64,000 nt of DNA from CAMLJR01 sp964631955 (GTDB lineage: Bacteria; Pseudomonadota; Gammaproteobacteria; Pseudomonadales; CAMLJR01), in NCBI GenBank assembly GCA_964631955.1, contig CAZWBA010000004.1, positions 186,001 to 250,000 on the forward strand, given 5' to 3'. Positions within the stretch are counted from its first letter, which is position 1. The number at the start of each line of letters is the position of its first letter. Positions 35,617 to 44,333 of the stretch are shown here, in pieces. The translations under genes and the position numbers were made by a program. The notes beneath the pieces are model-generated. The model searched no databases, had not been told where the DNA came from, and worked only from the letters and a program-made list of their open reading frames with translations.

Positions 35617-37146
35617 TTACACAACTCCCGACAGGCGTACAACCGCGACAATGACATAGACCAACATGATCAGTCCAAAAAAAACTGCCAGATAACCCCA
35701 GTCCGCCCGATTTGCACGGCGCTCAAGTTGCGTTTTCATATGCGGGACCACAATCAGCAGTGAAACCGATTCCGGTAAGGCAGCGTAAACCCTCTCAGTA
35801 AAGCGCACTCGGGGATCGAGCTGAATGTAGGCAACGATAAGCGCGAGCGGCAGGAGGACACCAGCCACCGGCGCTGCAAGAAAGAAATGCACGAATCTGA
35901 GCCCGACCGGCGCCGTCGGATAACCCGCGGGTTCTTTGATCCGATAATTCAGACCCTGCCCCTGCACATCGAGTGCAACCGACATGCGCGCGCGCTCCTT
36001 GCGCCCGAGCAAATCTTCGTAAATACCTTTAGTCACCGTGTAATCGCGAGTCAGCTCAGCAAGCTGTGCCTCATACTCCGCGTTTTCCTTGGTATTTTCT
36101 GTTTCGGTATTCAGCATGCGTTGCGCGGAGTCAAGCTTGAGTTCAAGTGTTTTAACATTGACCTCGGCATCCGACAGATCTGTTTTCAACCGCTGATAAA
36201 CAGGATTCGCAGAACTGCCGCTTTCCTGTTCACCTTGCGGCGCAGTCTCCGCTTGCGCGGCTGATCGACGCAAATCCTCGATCTGCTGCTTTAGCGCAAC
36301 GATATCCGGGTAATTTTCCTGATAACTCAAACGCAACGTATCCAGCCTGGATTGTGCTTGCGCCATCGCAGTTCGATACACATCCGCCCTATAGCTTTGG
36401 GCAATGAACTGCTTTTCTTGCGATATCTGCTGACGCAGCTCGTCTCGGCGCGCGCGCGCAACTTTCAAATCCAGAGAGAGACTTTCCACCGTGGCACGCA
36501 GATCCGTCAGGCGCTGATTGATCGACGATTCCGAGCTGCCGGGATTGTTTGCCTTGAACTCTTTCAAGCGATCTTCCGCCGCCTGCAGCTGCTCCTTATA
36601 GGTAGTCACCTGATTATCGATAAATCGAAATGCCTCGCTGCTTTCCTCGCGCTTGGTGCGCGCGGTATCGCGAATGAAGACGTTGGTTACCGCCGAGGTA
36701 ATTGCATAAGCCTTGCTGCGATCCTCGTCGAGAAAGGAAAAACGAATATGATTTTTCCCCGCCGCTTCAACCTTCAATCCGCCAGAGACACTACGCACCA
36801 GCGGCTGCGTCGCATAACGATCTTCCAGTTTCGCTGCATCGATCAATTTTGCCTCGACCAGCACCTGCTTCATCAGCTCATCGGAGAATACACGCTGCTG
36901 CACGAGCTGCAGCTGATCCGTTTCATTCGGCCGCGTGACCTCAGCCTGACCGGCGAGCAATGGTTTGATGATGTTCTGATCATCAGCGAAAACGATGGCG
37001 CTGGATTCGAATTTTTTCGGCCAGAAAATCCCGACCGTGACGACCAGCGCAGTCACCACCGCGAAACAAAGAACTGCCTTGCCTTTATGCAGGTTCAGTT
37101 CTTTGAGAATCGCGTCTATCCATTCATGAATGAGGGAAGTAGGCAT
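35617..37146 (-). CDS. XrtA-associated polysaccharide chain-length determinant (Wzz-like)
   Basis: 509 residues. One membrane helix near 22-42 is followed by a long periplasmic region with coiled coil from ~165 to ~385 ('QENYPDIVALKQQIEDL', 'LKLDSAQRMLNTETEN'). The PxxP-like stretch 'KEPAGYPTAPVGLRF' precedes a second helix near 412-434, and a third hydrophobic stretch lies at ~482-505. This is the PCP architecture of the exosortase A family (TIGR03007). It sets polymer length and links the kinase-like protein to the exporter. SD AAGG is eight bases before the ATG, and the stop abuts the start of the kinase homologue. Confidence 0.9.
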   Translation of the reverse strand: MPTSLIHEWIDAILKELNLHKGKAVLCFAVVTALVVTVGIFWPKKFESSAIVFADDQNIIKPLLAGQAEVTRPNETDQLQLVQQRVFSDELMKQVLVEAKLIDAAKLEDRYATQPLVRSVSGGLKVEAAGKNHIRFSFLDEDRSKAYAITSAVTNVFIRDTARTKREESSEAFRFIDNQVTTYKEQLQAAEDRLKEFKANNPGSSESSINQRLTDLRATVESLSLDLKVARARRDELRQQISQEKQFIAQSYRADVYRTAMAQAQSRLDTLRLSYQENYPDIVALKQQIEDLRRSAAQAETAPQGEQESGSSANPVYQRLKTDLSDAEVNVKTLELKLDSAQRMLNTETENTKENAEYEAQLAELTRDYTVTKGIYEDLLGRKERARMSVALDVQGQGLNYRIKEPAGYPTAPVGLRFVHFFLAAPVAGVLLPLALIVAYIQLDPRVRFTERVYAALPESVSLLIVVPHMKTQLERRANRADWGYLAVFFGLIMLVYVIVAVVRLSGVV

Positions 37147-37205
37147 AAACCGCCTTGTGCAATTGAGCTAGCAATACATTTACGGACAACGATAAAACGG
37201 GCGAA

Positions 37206-37829
37206 TTAAAAGCTTCTTTCCGGAATCGTTACGACATCCGATGGATACAACGGATAGTTGGTCTTCAAATCGCCACTTTCCAGAATCGCGGCGAGATCGA
37301 TCGCGTAAACTTTCGTGCGACCTTCAACCGTGCGATATAAACGCGCCTTGCCCGGCGCTGCAAATTCGGTGAGGCCACCGCCCTGAAGCACTAAATCGAG
37401 TACCGTCATGCCTTGACGGTATGACACCGAAATCGGGGTGCGCACAGCGCCCGTGATACGCACGCGACGCAGGAAATCGGCGCTGACAGGATTGGTGACG
37501 ATGACGGTTACTTCGGGATTGCGCACATACGTCGCCAGCTTTTCGGTGATCGCTTTGGCCAGCTCCTGGGTGGTCAACCCTGCTGCGACAATATCGCCAA
37601 CCAGAGGAGAGGAAATCTTGCCGTCAGGCCGCACGGGAATACGCGCAGACAATTCTTCATTACGCCAGACCTGAACCTGCAATTCATCGCCCACACCGAT
37701 GCGGTAATTATTATCCAGCGCAAACTCGTTAACCGCGGGGGGCGGACCCGATTCAATCGGCACACTCGAACACGCAGACAGCAATGCCGTCATTATCAAA
37801 GCCAGGCAGATAATCCCGCTTTTTTTCAT
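37206..37829 (-). CDS. XrtA-associated polysaccharide export lipoprotein (Wza-like)
   Basis: 207 residues. Lipoprotein signal with lipobox LSAC at 17-20. The poly-export domain follows ('NYRIGVGDELQVQVW', 'ELSARIPVRPDGKISSP', 'ITEKLATYVRNPEVTVIV'), then one SLBB-like domain ('RITGAVRTPISVSYRQG', 'GGGLTEFAAPGKARLYR'). The length equals the short exosortase A variety (TIGR03027) and lacks the C-terminal amphipathic helix of Wza. It therefore probably works with the separate beta-barrel encoded at 33482 to cross the outer membrane. GAGGTG precedes the ATG. Confidence 0.92.
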   Translation of the reverse strand: MKKSGIICLALIMTALLSACSSVPIESGPPPAVNEFALDNNYRIGVGDELQVQVWRNEELSARIPVRPDGKISSPLVGDIVAAGLTTQELAKAITEKLATYVRNPEVTVIVTNPVSADFLRRVRITGAVRTPISVSYRQGMTVLDLVLQGGGLTEFAAPGKARLYRTVEGRTKVYAIDLAAILESGDLKTNYPLYPSDVVTIPERSF

Positions 37830-37914
37830 TTTTTCACCTCATCCCAGTGTGTATGCATGCAGAAAATGACTTTAGCATTTATTGACCAAAGCGAGCTATA
37901 ACGGACCGGCGCCC

Positions 37915-38925
37915 TCACAGAACCGGCGCCGCCAGTGGACCGTCGACCTTTTCAAGCAATACCGCCGGCCAATGCAATGGCGCCGTGGTCTTACGTTTGG
38001 TATCGATATCGCGATAAATAAATTCGGCCTGCGCAGGGGAAACATCCAATGCCGTCGCCAGCTCTGCAGCGGGACGACGATGATTGTGATGCCACAACGC
38101 AATATCCATCTCTTTATAGGGCAGCGCGTAATAAAACTCGTCCTGACCCTGCGCCAGACTGTAGGTATCCGTTGTCGGCGTTGCATTGCAGATCATCTCT
38201 GGCAGCCCCAGATGCGCGGCCAGCATGTAGACCTGGGTTTTGTAGAGATGCGCGATGGGCTTTAAATCGGCGGCACCGTCTCCGCCCTTCACGAAAAAGC
38301 CCTGGTCGTATTCGACGCGGTTAGGCGTTCCCACCACGGCATAGTTCAACCGGTCGGCATGAAAAAATTCGAGCGTCTTGCGAATACGCTGCTTGAAATT
38401 GGTTGCTGCGACAATTTGCAAATATTCTTTGATGCCCAGACGCTGCTCATGCAATTGCCCGGAGGGGTCGGCAACGACCAGGTTGAAGTGATTGATTTTT
38501 CCTTCGCTGCCGCCCGCGATAACGATCTTGTTCTTCCAGCCCGCACCGTATTGCGGAAATACCACGCGAATGGCTTCGTCGCGCCAGCGATAACAGCCAA
38601 TGGCCTCCAGAGGCGGCGCGATATCTTCGATGGTGTATTGAATGCCGAGATGTTCGGCGAGCACCTTTCCTTTAATCACGCTTTCCGACGACGAGTCGCG
38701 CTCGGGCATCAACAATCCGAAGACTTTGCCCGCCCCTACCGCTCTGACTGCGAGCGCCGCGCACACCGAGCTGTCGATGCCACCCGACATCGCGATAACC
38801 AGCCCTCGGCGACGTAAATGATCGCGCAACAATTGCCGGATGCGGTCGCTGATTTTTGCAACCTCGGCATCCTTGTCGAAATCGAGAATACGGCGGATCA
38901 CGCCTTCGATATCCTTCGCCATCAT
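37915..38925 (-). CDS. NAD synthase-like ATP-pyrophosphatase (NadE paralogue in EPS operon)
   Basis: 336 residues. The PP-loop SGGIDSS is at 47-53, followed by 'GLLMPERDSSSES', 'NRVEYDQGFFVKGGDGAADL' and 'HLYKTQVYMLAAHLGLPE', which match NH3-dependent NAD synthases; there is no nitrilase glutaminase domain. The C-terminal part ('DIALWHHNHRRPAAELATAL') is longer than in typical NadE. Housekeeping NAD synthesis is possible. But it lies in an EPS operon next to an AMP ligase, a carrier protein and an asparagine-synthetase homologue, so I consider amidation of a polysaccharide carboxylate a reasonable alternative. Stop to next gene is 85 bp, with the Wza-like gene following. Confidence 0.85.
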   Translation of the reverse strand: MMAKDIEGVIRRILDFDKDAEVAKISDRIRQLLRDHLRRRGLVIAMSGGIDSSVCAALAVRAVGAGKVFGLLMPERDSSSESVIKGKVLAEHLGIQYTIEDIAPPLEAIGCYRWRDEAIRVVFPQYGAGWKNKIVIAGGSEGKINHFNLVVADPSGQLHEQRLGIKEYLQIVAATNFKQRIRKTLEFFHADRLNYAVVGTPNRVEYDQGFFVKGGDGAADLKPIAHLYKTQVYMLAAHLGLPEMICNATPTTDTYSLAQGQDEFYYALPYKEMDIALWHHNHRRPAAELATALDVSPAQAEFIYRDIDTKRKTTAPLHWPAVLLEKVDGPLAAPVL

Positions 38926-38953
38926 TATTTCCTCTGCAAGCGGCGCTCGGCGC

Positions 38954-40441
38954 CTATCGTATTAAGTGTTTTTGGATTTTTCCGGAAGCCGTGCGAGGAA
39001 ACTCACGGTAAAACTCGACGGCTTTCGGCATTTTGTACAAGGGCAAATTTTCCCGGCAGGTACGCAGAATCAGGCGGCGCAACGTTTCATCGTCGCCCGC
39101 GATGACGCAGGCCTTGATCGTCTGTCCAAGCAGCTCATCCTCGACGCCAATCACGGCGACATCGCTCACTCCCGGAATCGCTGCGATAACCTCCTCGATT
39201 TCACGCGGGCTGATACGATGCGCGCCCGACTTGATCATTTCCTTGCTGCGCCCGACCAGGAACAGATAGCCCTCTGCGTCGCGATAACCCACATCGCCGG
39301 TACGCAGCCAGCCATCGCGCAATACCTGCGCTGTCGCTTCTTCGTCGCGCCAGTAGCCCGACATGACATGGGGTCCGCGCGCGCACACTTCCCCCTGCAG
39401 ACCGGCACCCAGCTCCTCACCCTGCTCGTCGCGCACGCTGAGCTCGGTGCCAGGAATCGCAAAACCCACCGAGCCCGATTTGCGCACGCGATCCCCGGGC
39501 GACAGCCACGACAGCCGCGCCGATGCCTCGGTCTGACCGTACATCACGACAAATTCCAGCTGCGGCAATGCGGCGCAGAACCGTTCGATGCGAACCGGGT
39601 CCATGGCGCCGCCCGCCTGAGCGCAATAACGCAATGTCGACAGCGATTCCGCATTCAATTGCGCGCGCGCCAGCAGAATGTAGTAGGTCGATGGCACCCC
39701 ATAAAATGCCGTGACTCGCTGCTCGTGAATCTGCTGCACGATAGTTTGTGGATACATCAGCGAGTTTTCGAGGACCAGCGTGCTGCCCTGCGTCAGATGC
39801 GAATGCAAAACGGAATTGCCGAACGAATAGAAAAACGGTAACACGCAGAGCGCCACATCATCCGTTCGAATCCCCAGACAGCACTGGATGGCATCGATAT
39901 TTGCCGCCAGATTGCCATGACCCAGCAACACGCCCTTCGGTTTGCCCGTCGTGCCCGAGGTATAAATGATCTGCGCCGGAGCATCGCTCGGCAGCACCAC
40001 CTCAAATTCTTCAGGAGCGGCTGCGGCCATCGTTATCCGGTTCCACGCATCCGAACCGACGACCAGCGATCGCGCGTCTGGTTTTCCATTCGCTTCGGTG
40101 CCGAGAACCTGACCGTATTTCGCTTCGGCAATGATGATCTTTGCCTCGCAATGATCGAGCTGCCACAACAAATCCTCACGTTTGAGCGCCGTATTCAATC
40201 CGACCACAACGCCGCCCGCCAGCCATACGCCATAGCAGCCGATGACATAGTCGATTGAATTCTCCATCAGCAGCGCGACCCGATCGCCGTGCTGAATGTC
40301 CTGGTTCAGCTCACGCGCGAGTGCGATCGCTTGCCGGGACAGCGCCTCGAAAGTAATCGAGGTATCGCCCCTGCGCACGGCACAGCGGTTCGGCAGCCGC
40401 GCGGTAATCGCGAGAAACCGCTGGGGGAGTGATACGGTCAT
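38954..40441 (-). CDS. AMP-dependent acyl ligase, exosortase A-associated
   Basis: 495 residues of the acyl-CoA synthetase/ANL superfamily. The P-loop is TSGTTGKPKG at 161-170; 'VVMYGQTEASARLSWL', 'GWLRTGDVGYRDAEGY' and 'FPRTASGKIQKHLIR' (catalytic Lys near 488) complete the set. The gene lies 6 bp after a stand-alone carrier-protein gene, so the enzyme probably adenylates a carboxylic acid and loads it on that carrier rather than on CoA. XrtA-linked ligases of this kind (TIGR03098) are known by context only. The product may decorate the EPS or a membrane partner. Confidence 0.88.
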   Translation of the reverse strand: MTVSLPQRFLAITARLPNRCAVRRGDTSITFEALSRQAIALARELNQDIQHGDRVALLMENSIDYVIGCYGVWLAGGVVVGLNTALKREDLLWQLDHCEAKIIIAEAKYGQVLGTEANGKPDARSLVVGSDAWNRITMAAAAPEEFEVVLPSDAPAQIIYTSGTTGKPKGVLLGHGNLAANIDAIQCCLGIRTDDVALCVLPFFYSFGNSVLHSHLTQGSTLVLENSLMYPQTIVQQIHEQRVTAFYGVPSTYYILLARAQLNAESLSTLRYCAQAGGAMDPVRIERFCAALPQLEFVVMYGQTEASARLSWLSPGDRVRKSGSVGFAIPGTELSVRDEQGEELGAGLQGEVCARGPHVMSGYWRDEEATAQVLRDGWLRTGDVGYRDAEGYLFLVGRSKEMIKSGAHRISPREIEEVIAAIPGVSDVAVIGVEDELLGQTIKACVIAGDDETLRRLILRTCRENLPLYKMPKAVEFYREFPRTASGKIQKHLIR

Positions 40442-40447
40442 GGCGAA

Positions 40448-40699
40448 TCAGGCGGCTGCCTTTTTGCGCTCGATAAACGCGACCAGGTGCTCGATGGAGT
40501 CGAGGTTTTGCGGCACCATTTCCTCATCCTCGACCCGGATACCAAACTTCTCCTCGATGAAAAAAACCACTTCCATGATACCGGTCGAATCGAGGACGCC
40601 TTTTTCCAGAAAGGAATCGGCATCGGCCAATGCCGATTGATCGTCGGTGAACAAATAGTTTTCGAGAATGAAAGTGCGCAATGCCTGCTTCGTTGCCAT
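40448..40699 (-). CDS. acyl/peptidyl carrier protein
   Basis: 83 residues, four-helix carrier-protein pattern. The phosphopantetheine site is Ser38 in 'EKGVLDSTGIMEVVFFIEE', with the canonical Asp before Ser. The C-terminal helix ends 'IEHLVAFIERKKAAA'. Its place between the asparagine-synthetase-like gene and the AMP ligase gene says that the ligase charges it. It differs clearly in sequence from the second carrier protein at 54896, whose motif reads GLTSL, so the two are not recent duplicates. Confidence 0.9.
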   Translation of the reverse strand: MATKQALRTFILENYLFTDDQSALADADSFLEKGVLDSTGIMEVVFFIEEKFGIRVEDEEMVPQNLDSIEHLVAFIERKKAAA

Positions 40700-40719
40700 A
40701 TAAATCTCTCAGGGGATAA

Positions 40720-42660
40720 TCAGCTAACCGTGCCTTTATTGATAAATAAGTGATGCCATAACTGTGTGGTCAGGATACCGACCAGCGCCTGATTGTCGCG
40801 GTAACCGATGGCACCCCCGCGTACCGCCTTGTTCATGAGCAAGGTAACGCGTTTGGCATCGAAATAACCACAACGTTTCAGCGCCTCCTCGGACAGCAGA
40901 TCGGCCACATAGGGCAGCGGCCGTCCGCGGGTGCCATCGAGCAGGGCCGGAATATCCGGTGCGCGATACGGCTGCTTATGCCGTGCGCGAATGGTCTCCG
41001 GCAAATATTTACGCATCGCCTGCTTGAGCAGGTACTTCTCGTTCAGTACGCGCATTTTCAAACGCGGCGACAAGCGACTGGCGAATTCGATGACGCGATG
41101 ATCGAGAAACGGAAAACGCCCTTCGACAGAATTCGCCATCAGCATGCGATCGCCCTGCGAGCATAGCAAATAACCACCCAGCAGCAGCCTGGCCTCGACA
41201 TACTGGCCACGATTAAATGAGTGCCAGGCAGGCATCGCCGGAGGGAGCCCCTGCCGCAACCGGTCGATGGCATTCTCGCGCAGCGATTGCTGCAGTTCGC
41301 TCGAAAAAAACATCTTGGCCTTGGCGGTGGTATCCCAGCGCGGCAGATGCGCGAAAACCGGTGAGCCGGGTTGATCGAGACCGATGCCGTAAAAATTATT
41401 CAGATAGACCTGCGCGCGCCCGGGCGTGAGATCGAGATAGGGATAAAGACGCTTCAGCAACAGCGGCCGCCATTGGGATTGCGGCTGCCGCGCCCAGAAT
41501 TGCCGGATCTTGGCCTCCTTGAAAATATCGTAGCCGCCCAGTACCTCGTCCGAACCTTCGCCGGTCAATACCACGCGAAACCCCTGCTCGCGCACCAGTC
41601 CCGACAACCGCCGCATCGGTACCGGCGCCGTCCGCAGGATAGCGGTTTCCGTATGCCAGATCGTCCGCGGTAATTGCTGGCCGACATCGGCATTGGTGCA
41701 AACGACATGACTGTGATCGGCTTGCAAATGGTCGATCATGAGTCGCTGAAAATGCGATTCATCGAGCGATTCCTCCTCGAAGCCAATCGAGAAGGTACGC
41801 AGCGGCGTTTGCGTATGGGCGTGAATCAAGCTGGTGATCACCGACGAATCCAATCCGCCGGAAAGATAGGCACCCACCGGCACATCCGCGCGCAAACGGA
41901 TTTGCGTGGCGTCGATCAATAATTCGCGCAACTGGTCGGCGAGCACAGCTTCGTTTCCCTGCCAGTATTCATCGGCACTTTGCGGATAAGTCCAGTCCCA
42001 GTAGCGTCGAATTTGCTGGCCGTTGCGATCGACGATCAACAATGTTCCCGGCGCCAGCTCGGAAACTCCGGTGAACAGGGTATGCGGGCTGGCGGGTGAC
42101 CAGAACGTGAAAATCTCATCGAGCGCCGCGGCATTCAATGTCGGCGAGGCAGGCAGCGCTGGCAGTAACGCTTTTATTTCCGAGGCAAATAGCAGCCGGC
42201 CCTGCGACTCCGTATAAAAAAGCGGAGCGATACCGACGCGATCGCGGATCAGCAGCAGACGCCCCGCTTTCGAATCCCACAGCGCAATCGCGAACTGGCC
42301 ATTGAGCCGCTGCACGAAATCATCGCCAAATTGTTCGTACGCATGGACGATCACTTCGGTATCGCTATGCGTATAAAAACGATGACCGCACTGTTCTAGC
42401 TCAGCGCGCAATTCGATGTAATTGAAAATTTCGCCGTTGAAGACGACCGCGACAGAACGGTCTTCATTAAAGATCGGCTGATCGCCGCCGGTCAGATCGA
42501 TGATACTGAGACGCGCATGCGCGAGACCGACCGGCCCCTGCACCAGGTAGCCATAGCCATCCGGGCCGCGATGATGAAGCTGGGCGATCATCGCCTCCAG
42601 CTCGGCGCGCTGCGGCGAAGACGTGCCTCGCCAATCGAGAATTCCCGCAACACCGCACAT
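40720..42660 (-). CDS. asparagine synthetase-like amidotransferase, XrtA-associated
   Basis: 646 residues. The N-terminal class II glutaminase starts MCGVAGILDW with nucleophile Cys2 and contains 'FNGEIFNYIELRAEL'. The synthetase half has the PP-loop 'YLSGGLDSSVITSL' and 'VVLTGEGSDEVLGGYD'. Exosortase A loci usually carry such an enzyme (TIGR03104/TIGR03108 types). As UDP-hexosaminuronate and UDP-glucuronate dehydrogenases are encoded nearby, amidation of a uronic acid carboxyl, as reported for WbpS-type proteins, is a sensible role. True asparagine synthesis cannot be excluded. It is the second gene of the operon, with a 65-bp gap after the initiating transferase. Confidence 0.88.
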   Translation of the reverse strand: MCGVAGILDWRGTSSPQRAELEAMIAQLHHRGPDGYGYLVQGPVGLAHARLSIIDLTGGDQPIFNEDRSVAVVFNGEIFNYIELRAELEQCGHRFYTHSDTEVIVHAYEQFGDDFVQRLNGQFAIALWDSKAGRLLLIRDRVGIAPLFYTESQGRLLFASEIKALLPALPASPTLNAAALDEIFTFWSPASPHTLFTGVSELAPGTLLIVDRNGQQIRRYWDWTYPQSADEYWQGNEAVLADQLRELLIDATQIRLRADVPVGAYLSGGLDSSVITSLIHAHTQTPLRTFSIGFEEESLDESHFQRLMIDHLQADHSHVVCTNADVGQQLPRTIWHTETAILRTAPVPMRRLSGLVREQGFRVVLTGEGSDEVLGGYDIFKEAKIRQFWARQPQSQWRPLLLKRLYPYLDLTPGRAQVYLNNFYGIGLDQPGSPVFAHLPRWDTTAKAKMFFSSELQQSLRENAIDRLRQGLPPAMPAWHSFNRGQYVEARLLLGGYLLCSQGDRMLMANSVEGRFPFLDHRVIEFASRLSPRLKMRVLNEKYLLKQAMRKYLPETIRARHKQPYRAPDIPALLDGTRGRPLPYVADLLSEEALKRCGYFDAKRVTLLMNKAVRGGAIGYRDNQALVGILTTQLWHHLFINKGTVS

Positions 42661-42725
42661 TTAAAAAAACCATCCTCGTTTTTTGTTCTTTCAATCGACC
42701 GTCGCCGCTGTGGGCAATAGCGTTA

Positions 42726-44153
42726 TCAACGCACTCCGCTTCCGAGGAGAATCACTTCAACGGTGCGTACAAGGATGTATAAATCGAAAATCAAACTGTG
42801 GTTTTTTATGTAATACAAATCGTATGTCAGCTTTTGCTCGGCATCGTGCGCCGACGCGCCATACGGATAACACAGCTGGGCCCAACCGGTGATACCGGGT
42901 TTCACACGATGCCGCTCGCGGTAATAGGGAATCTGCAGGGCGAGCTCCTCGACGAACTGTGGCCGCTCGGGCCGCGGGCCGACGAAACTCATTTCGCCTT
43001 TCAGCACATTGAAAATCTGCGGCAGTTCATCGATACGCGTATTGCGAATGAAAGCGCCGACGCGCGTGATACGACTATCGTTTTTCTTGGCCCATTGCGC
43101 CTTGCCATCCTTTTCGGCATCGGTACGCATGCTGCGAAATTTATGCACGCGAAATATTTTGCCGCCAAAACCCACACGCTCCTGACTGTAAATGACCGGC
43201 GCGCGCAAACCTTCTTCAAGCTTGATCGCCAGCACGGTCAGCAGCATGAACGGCCAGGTGAGGAACAGCAGCAGCGCACTGGCCAGCAAATCAAAACCGC
43301 GCTCGAGGAAATCGCGCACCCACGAAAATGAAAAGCCGTCGGAAAACACCAGCCAGCCCGGCGAAATGGTACGGATATCGAGCTGGCCCGATTCGCGCTC
43401 AAGAAACGTCACATCGTCGATGACAACGATGCCGTCGAGCTTGCAATCGAGAAGCTCATCGAGGGGAAAACTATTTTGATCCGAGCGGCGACGCTCATCC
43501 ACCGCCACGACGATTTCCTGCATTTTTTGCTGTCGACAAAACTCGAGCAGCGTTTCGGATGACGACACCACCATGTCGGACGGAACTTTCGGTTCGAGCG
43601 AATTGACCGGCCAGCAGCCGACAATGGCAATATCCTGCTGCGCCTTTAATTTGGTCAGCGCATCTAGCACACGATGCGCACGCTCACCGGCTCCGACAAC
43701 CAGCACGCGCCAGCGCAACACCTCATTGCCCACCAGCAACCGGGTGACATAGCGCAGCAATGCGATCACGAACAGGGAAATGACACTGGCGATTGCCAGA
43801 ACGCCGCGGCCGAAATACAGCGCGAGCGAAGGAAATAAATAAAACCCGACCGACAGCAGCGTGGTGCCTATCAAAAAGATCGCCACCATCGAGCGCAACA
43901 TCGAACCGGTCAGGCCTTCGGGATTGTGCGGACGATAAGCGCCCATCGCAATCATGCAGACAAGATTGACCCATGCATAAACATGCGCGCGCGATTGCAC
44001 ATTGGCCATATCGACCTCTGCAACGCCACCCCACAGGTTGAAGCGCACGTGATGCGCAGCGTACACCGCCACTACCATGGCGATGTATTCGAGCAATACC
44101 AGCAATAAAATATAGGCCGGTATGTGCTGTCGAAATATCCTGATATGATTCAC
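42726..44153 (-). CDS. initiating polyprenyl-phosphate sugar transferase (XrtA-associated, WcaJ-like)
   Basis: 475 residues, starting at GTG. Four or so N-terminal membrane helices (to ~145), then a CoA-binding-like Rossmann region ('WRVLVVGAGERAHRVLDAL'). The C-terminal catalytic domain is entered by a re-entrant helix (~285-305) and has 'VHKFRSMRTDAEKDG', 'RIDELPQIFNVLKGEMSFVG', 'PRPERPQF' and 'KPGITGWAQLCYPYG'. This is the polyisoprenyl-phosphate hexose-1-phosphate transferase family with the XrtA-type spacing (TIGR03013). It starts EPS repeat synthesis by placing the first sugar phosphate on undecaprenyl phosphate. It heads the nine-gene minus-strand operon with a promoter at 44187-44216. 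Confidence 0.92.
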   Translation of the reverse strand: MNHIRIFRQHIPAYILLLVLLEYIAMVVAVYAAHHVRFNLWGGVAEVDMANVQSRAHVYAWVNLVCMIAMGAYRPHNPEGLTGSMLRSMVAIFLIGTTLLSVGFYLFPSLALYFGRGVLAIASVISLFVIALLRYVTRLLVGNEVLRWRVLVVGAGERAHRVLDALTKLKAQQDIAIVGCWPVNSLEPKVPSDMVVSSSETLLEFCRQQKMQEIVVAVDERRRSDQNSFPLDELLDCKLDGIVVIDDVTFLERESGQLDIRTISPGWLVFSDGFSFSWVRDFLERGFDLLASALLLFLTWPFMLLTVLAIKLEEGLRAPVIYSQERVGFGGKIFRVHKFRSMRTDAEKDGKAQWAKKNDSRITRVGAFIRNTRIDELPQIFNVLKGEMSFVGPRPERPQFVEELALQIPYYRERHRVKPGITGWAQLCYPYGASAHDAEQKLTYDLYYIKNHSLIFDLYILVRTVEVILLGSGVR

Positions 44154-44186
44154 TTCAAATCCGCATCATGCTAAAAAAAGCGCGAA

Positions 44187-44216
44187 ATTATGGACCAGCA
44201 ATGCCGCCACTGTCTA
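44187..44216 (-). promoter_or_regulatory. sigma-70-type promoter of the XrtA EPS operon
   Basis: Read on the minus strand: TAGACA (44216-44211), 18 bp, CATAAT (44192-44187). Each hexamer matches five of six consensus bases. The expected transcript start near 44180 leaves a leader of about 27 nt before the GTG of the initiating sugar transferase. Confidence 0.55.
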
Positions 44217-44333
44217 ATCGCGCGACTCTCTGGTTTACTTATGTCCCGTCGGTTTATCGGCCCCTGTCGGCCTTGAATAGTTTGAGCTTCTGGCAGTCCA
44301 GGCCAGATTGACGAATCCAGTGTAGACCAAATC

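Noticed and set aside
36352..37209. Open frame of 285 codons antisense to the Wzz-like gene
   Set aside because: Composition is typical of a reverse-strand shadow (rich in Arg, Leu, His and Gln) and the Wzz-like gene on the other strand is certain.
44217..44333. Sigma-54-like TGGCAG sequence upstream of pgi
   Set aside because: The required GC/TTGC element at the correct spacing is missing.
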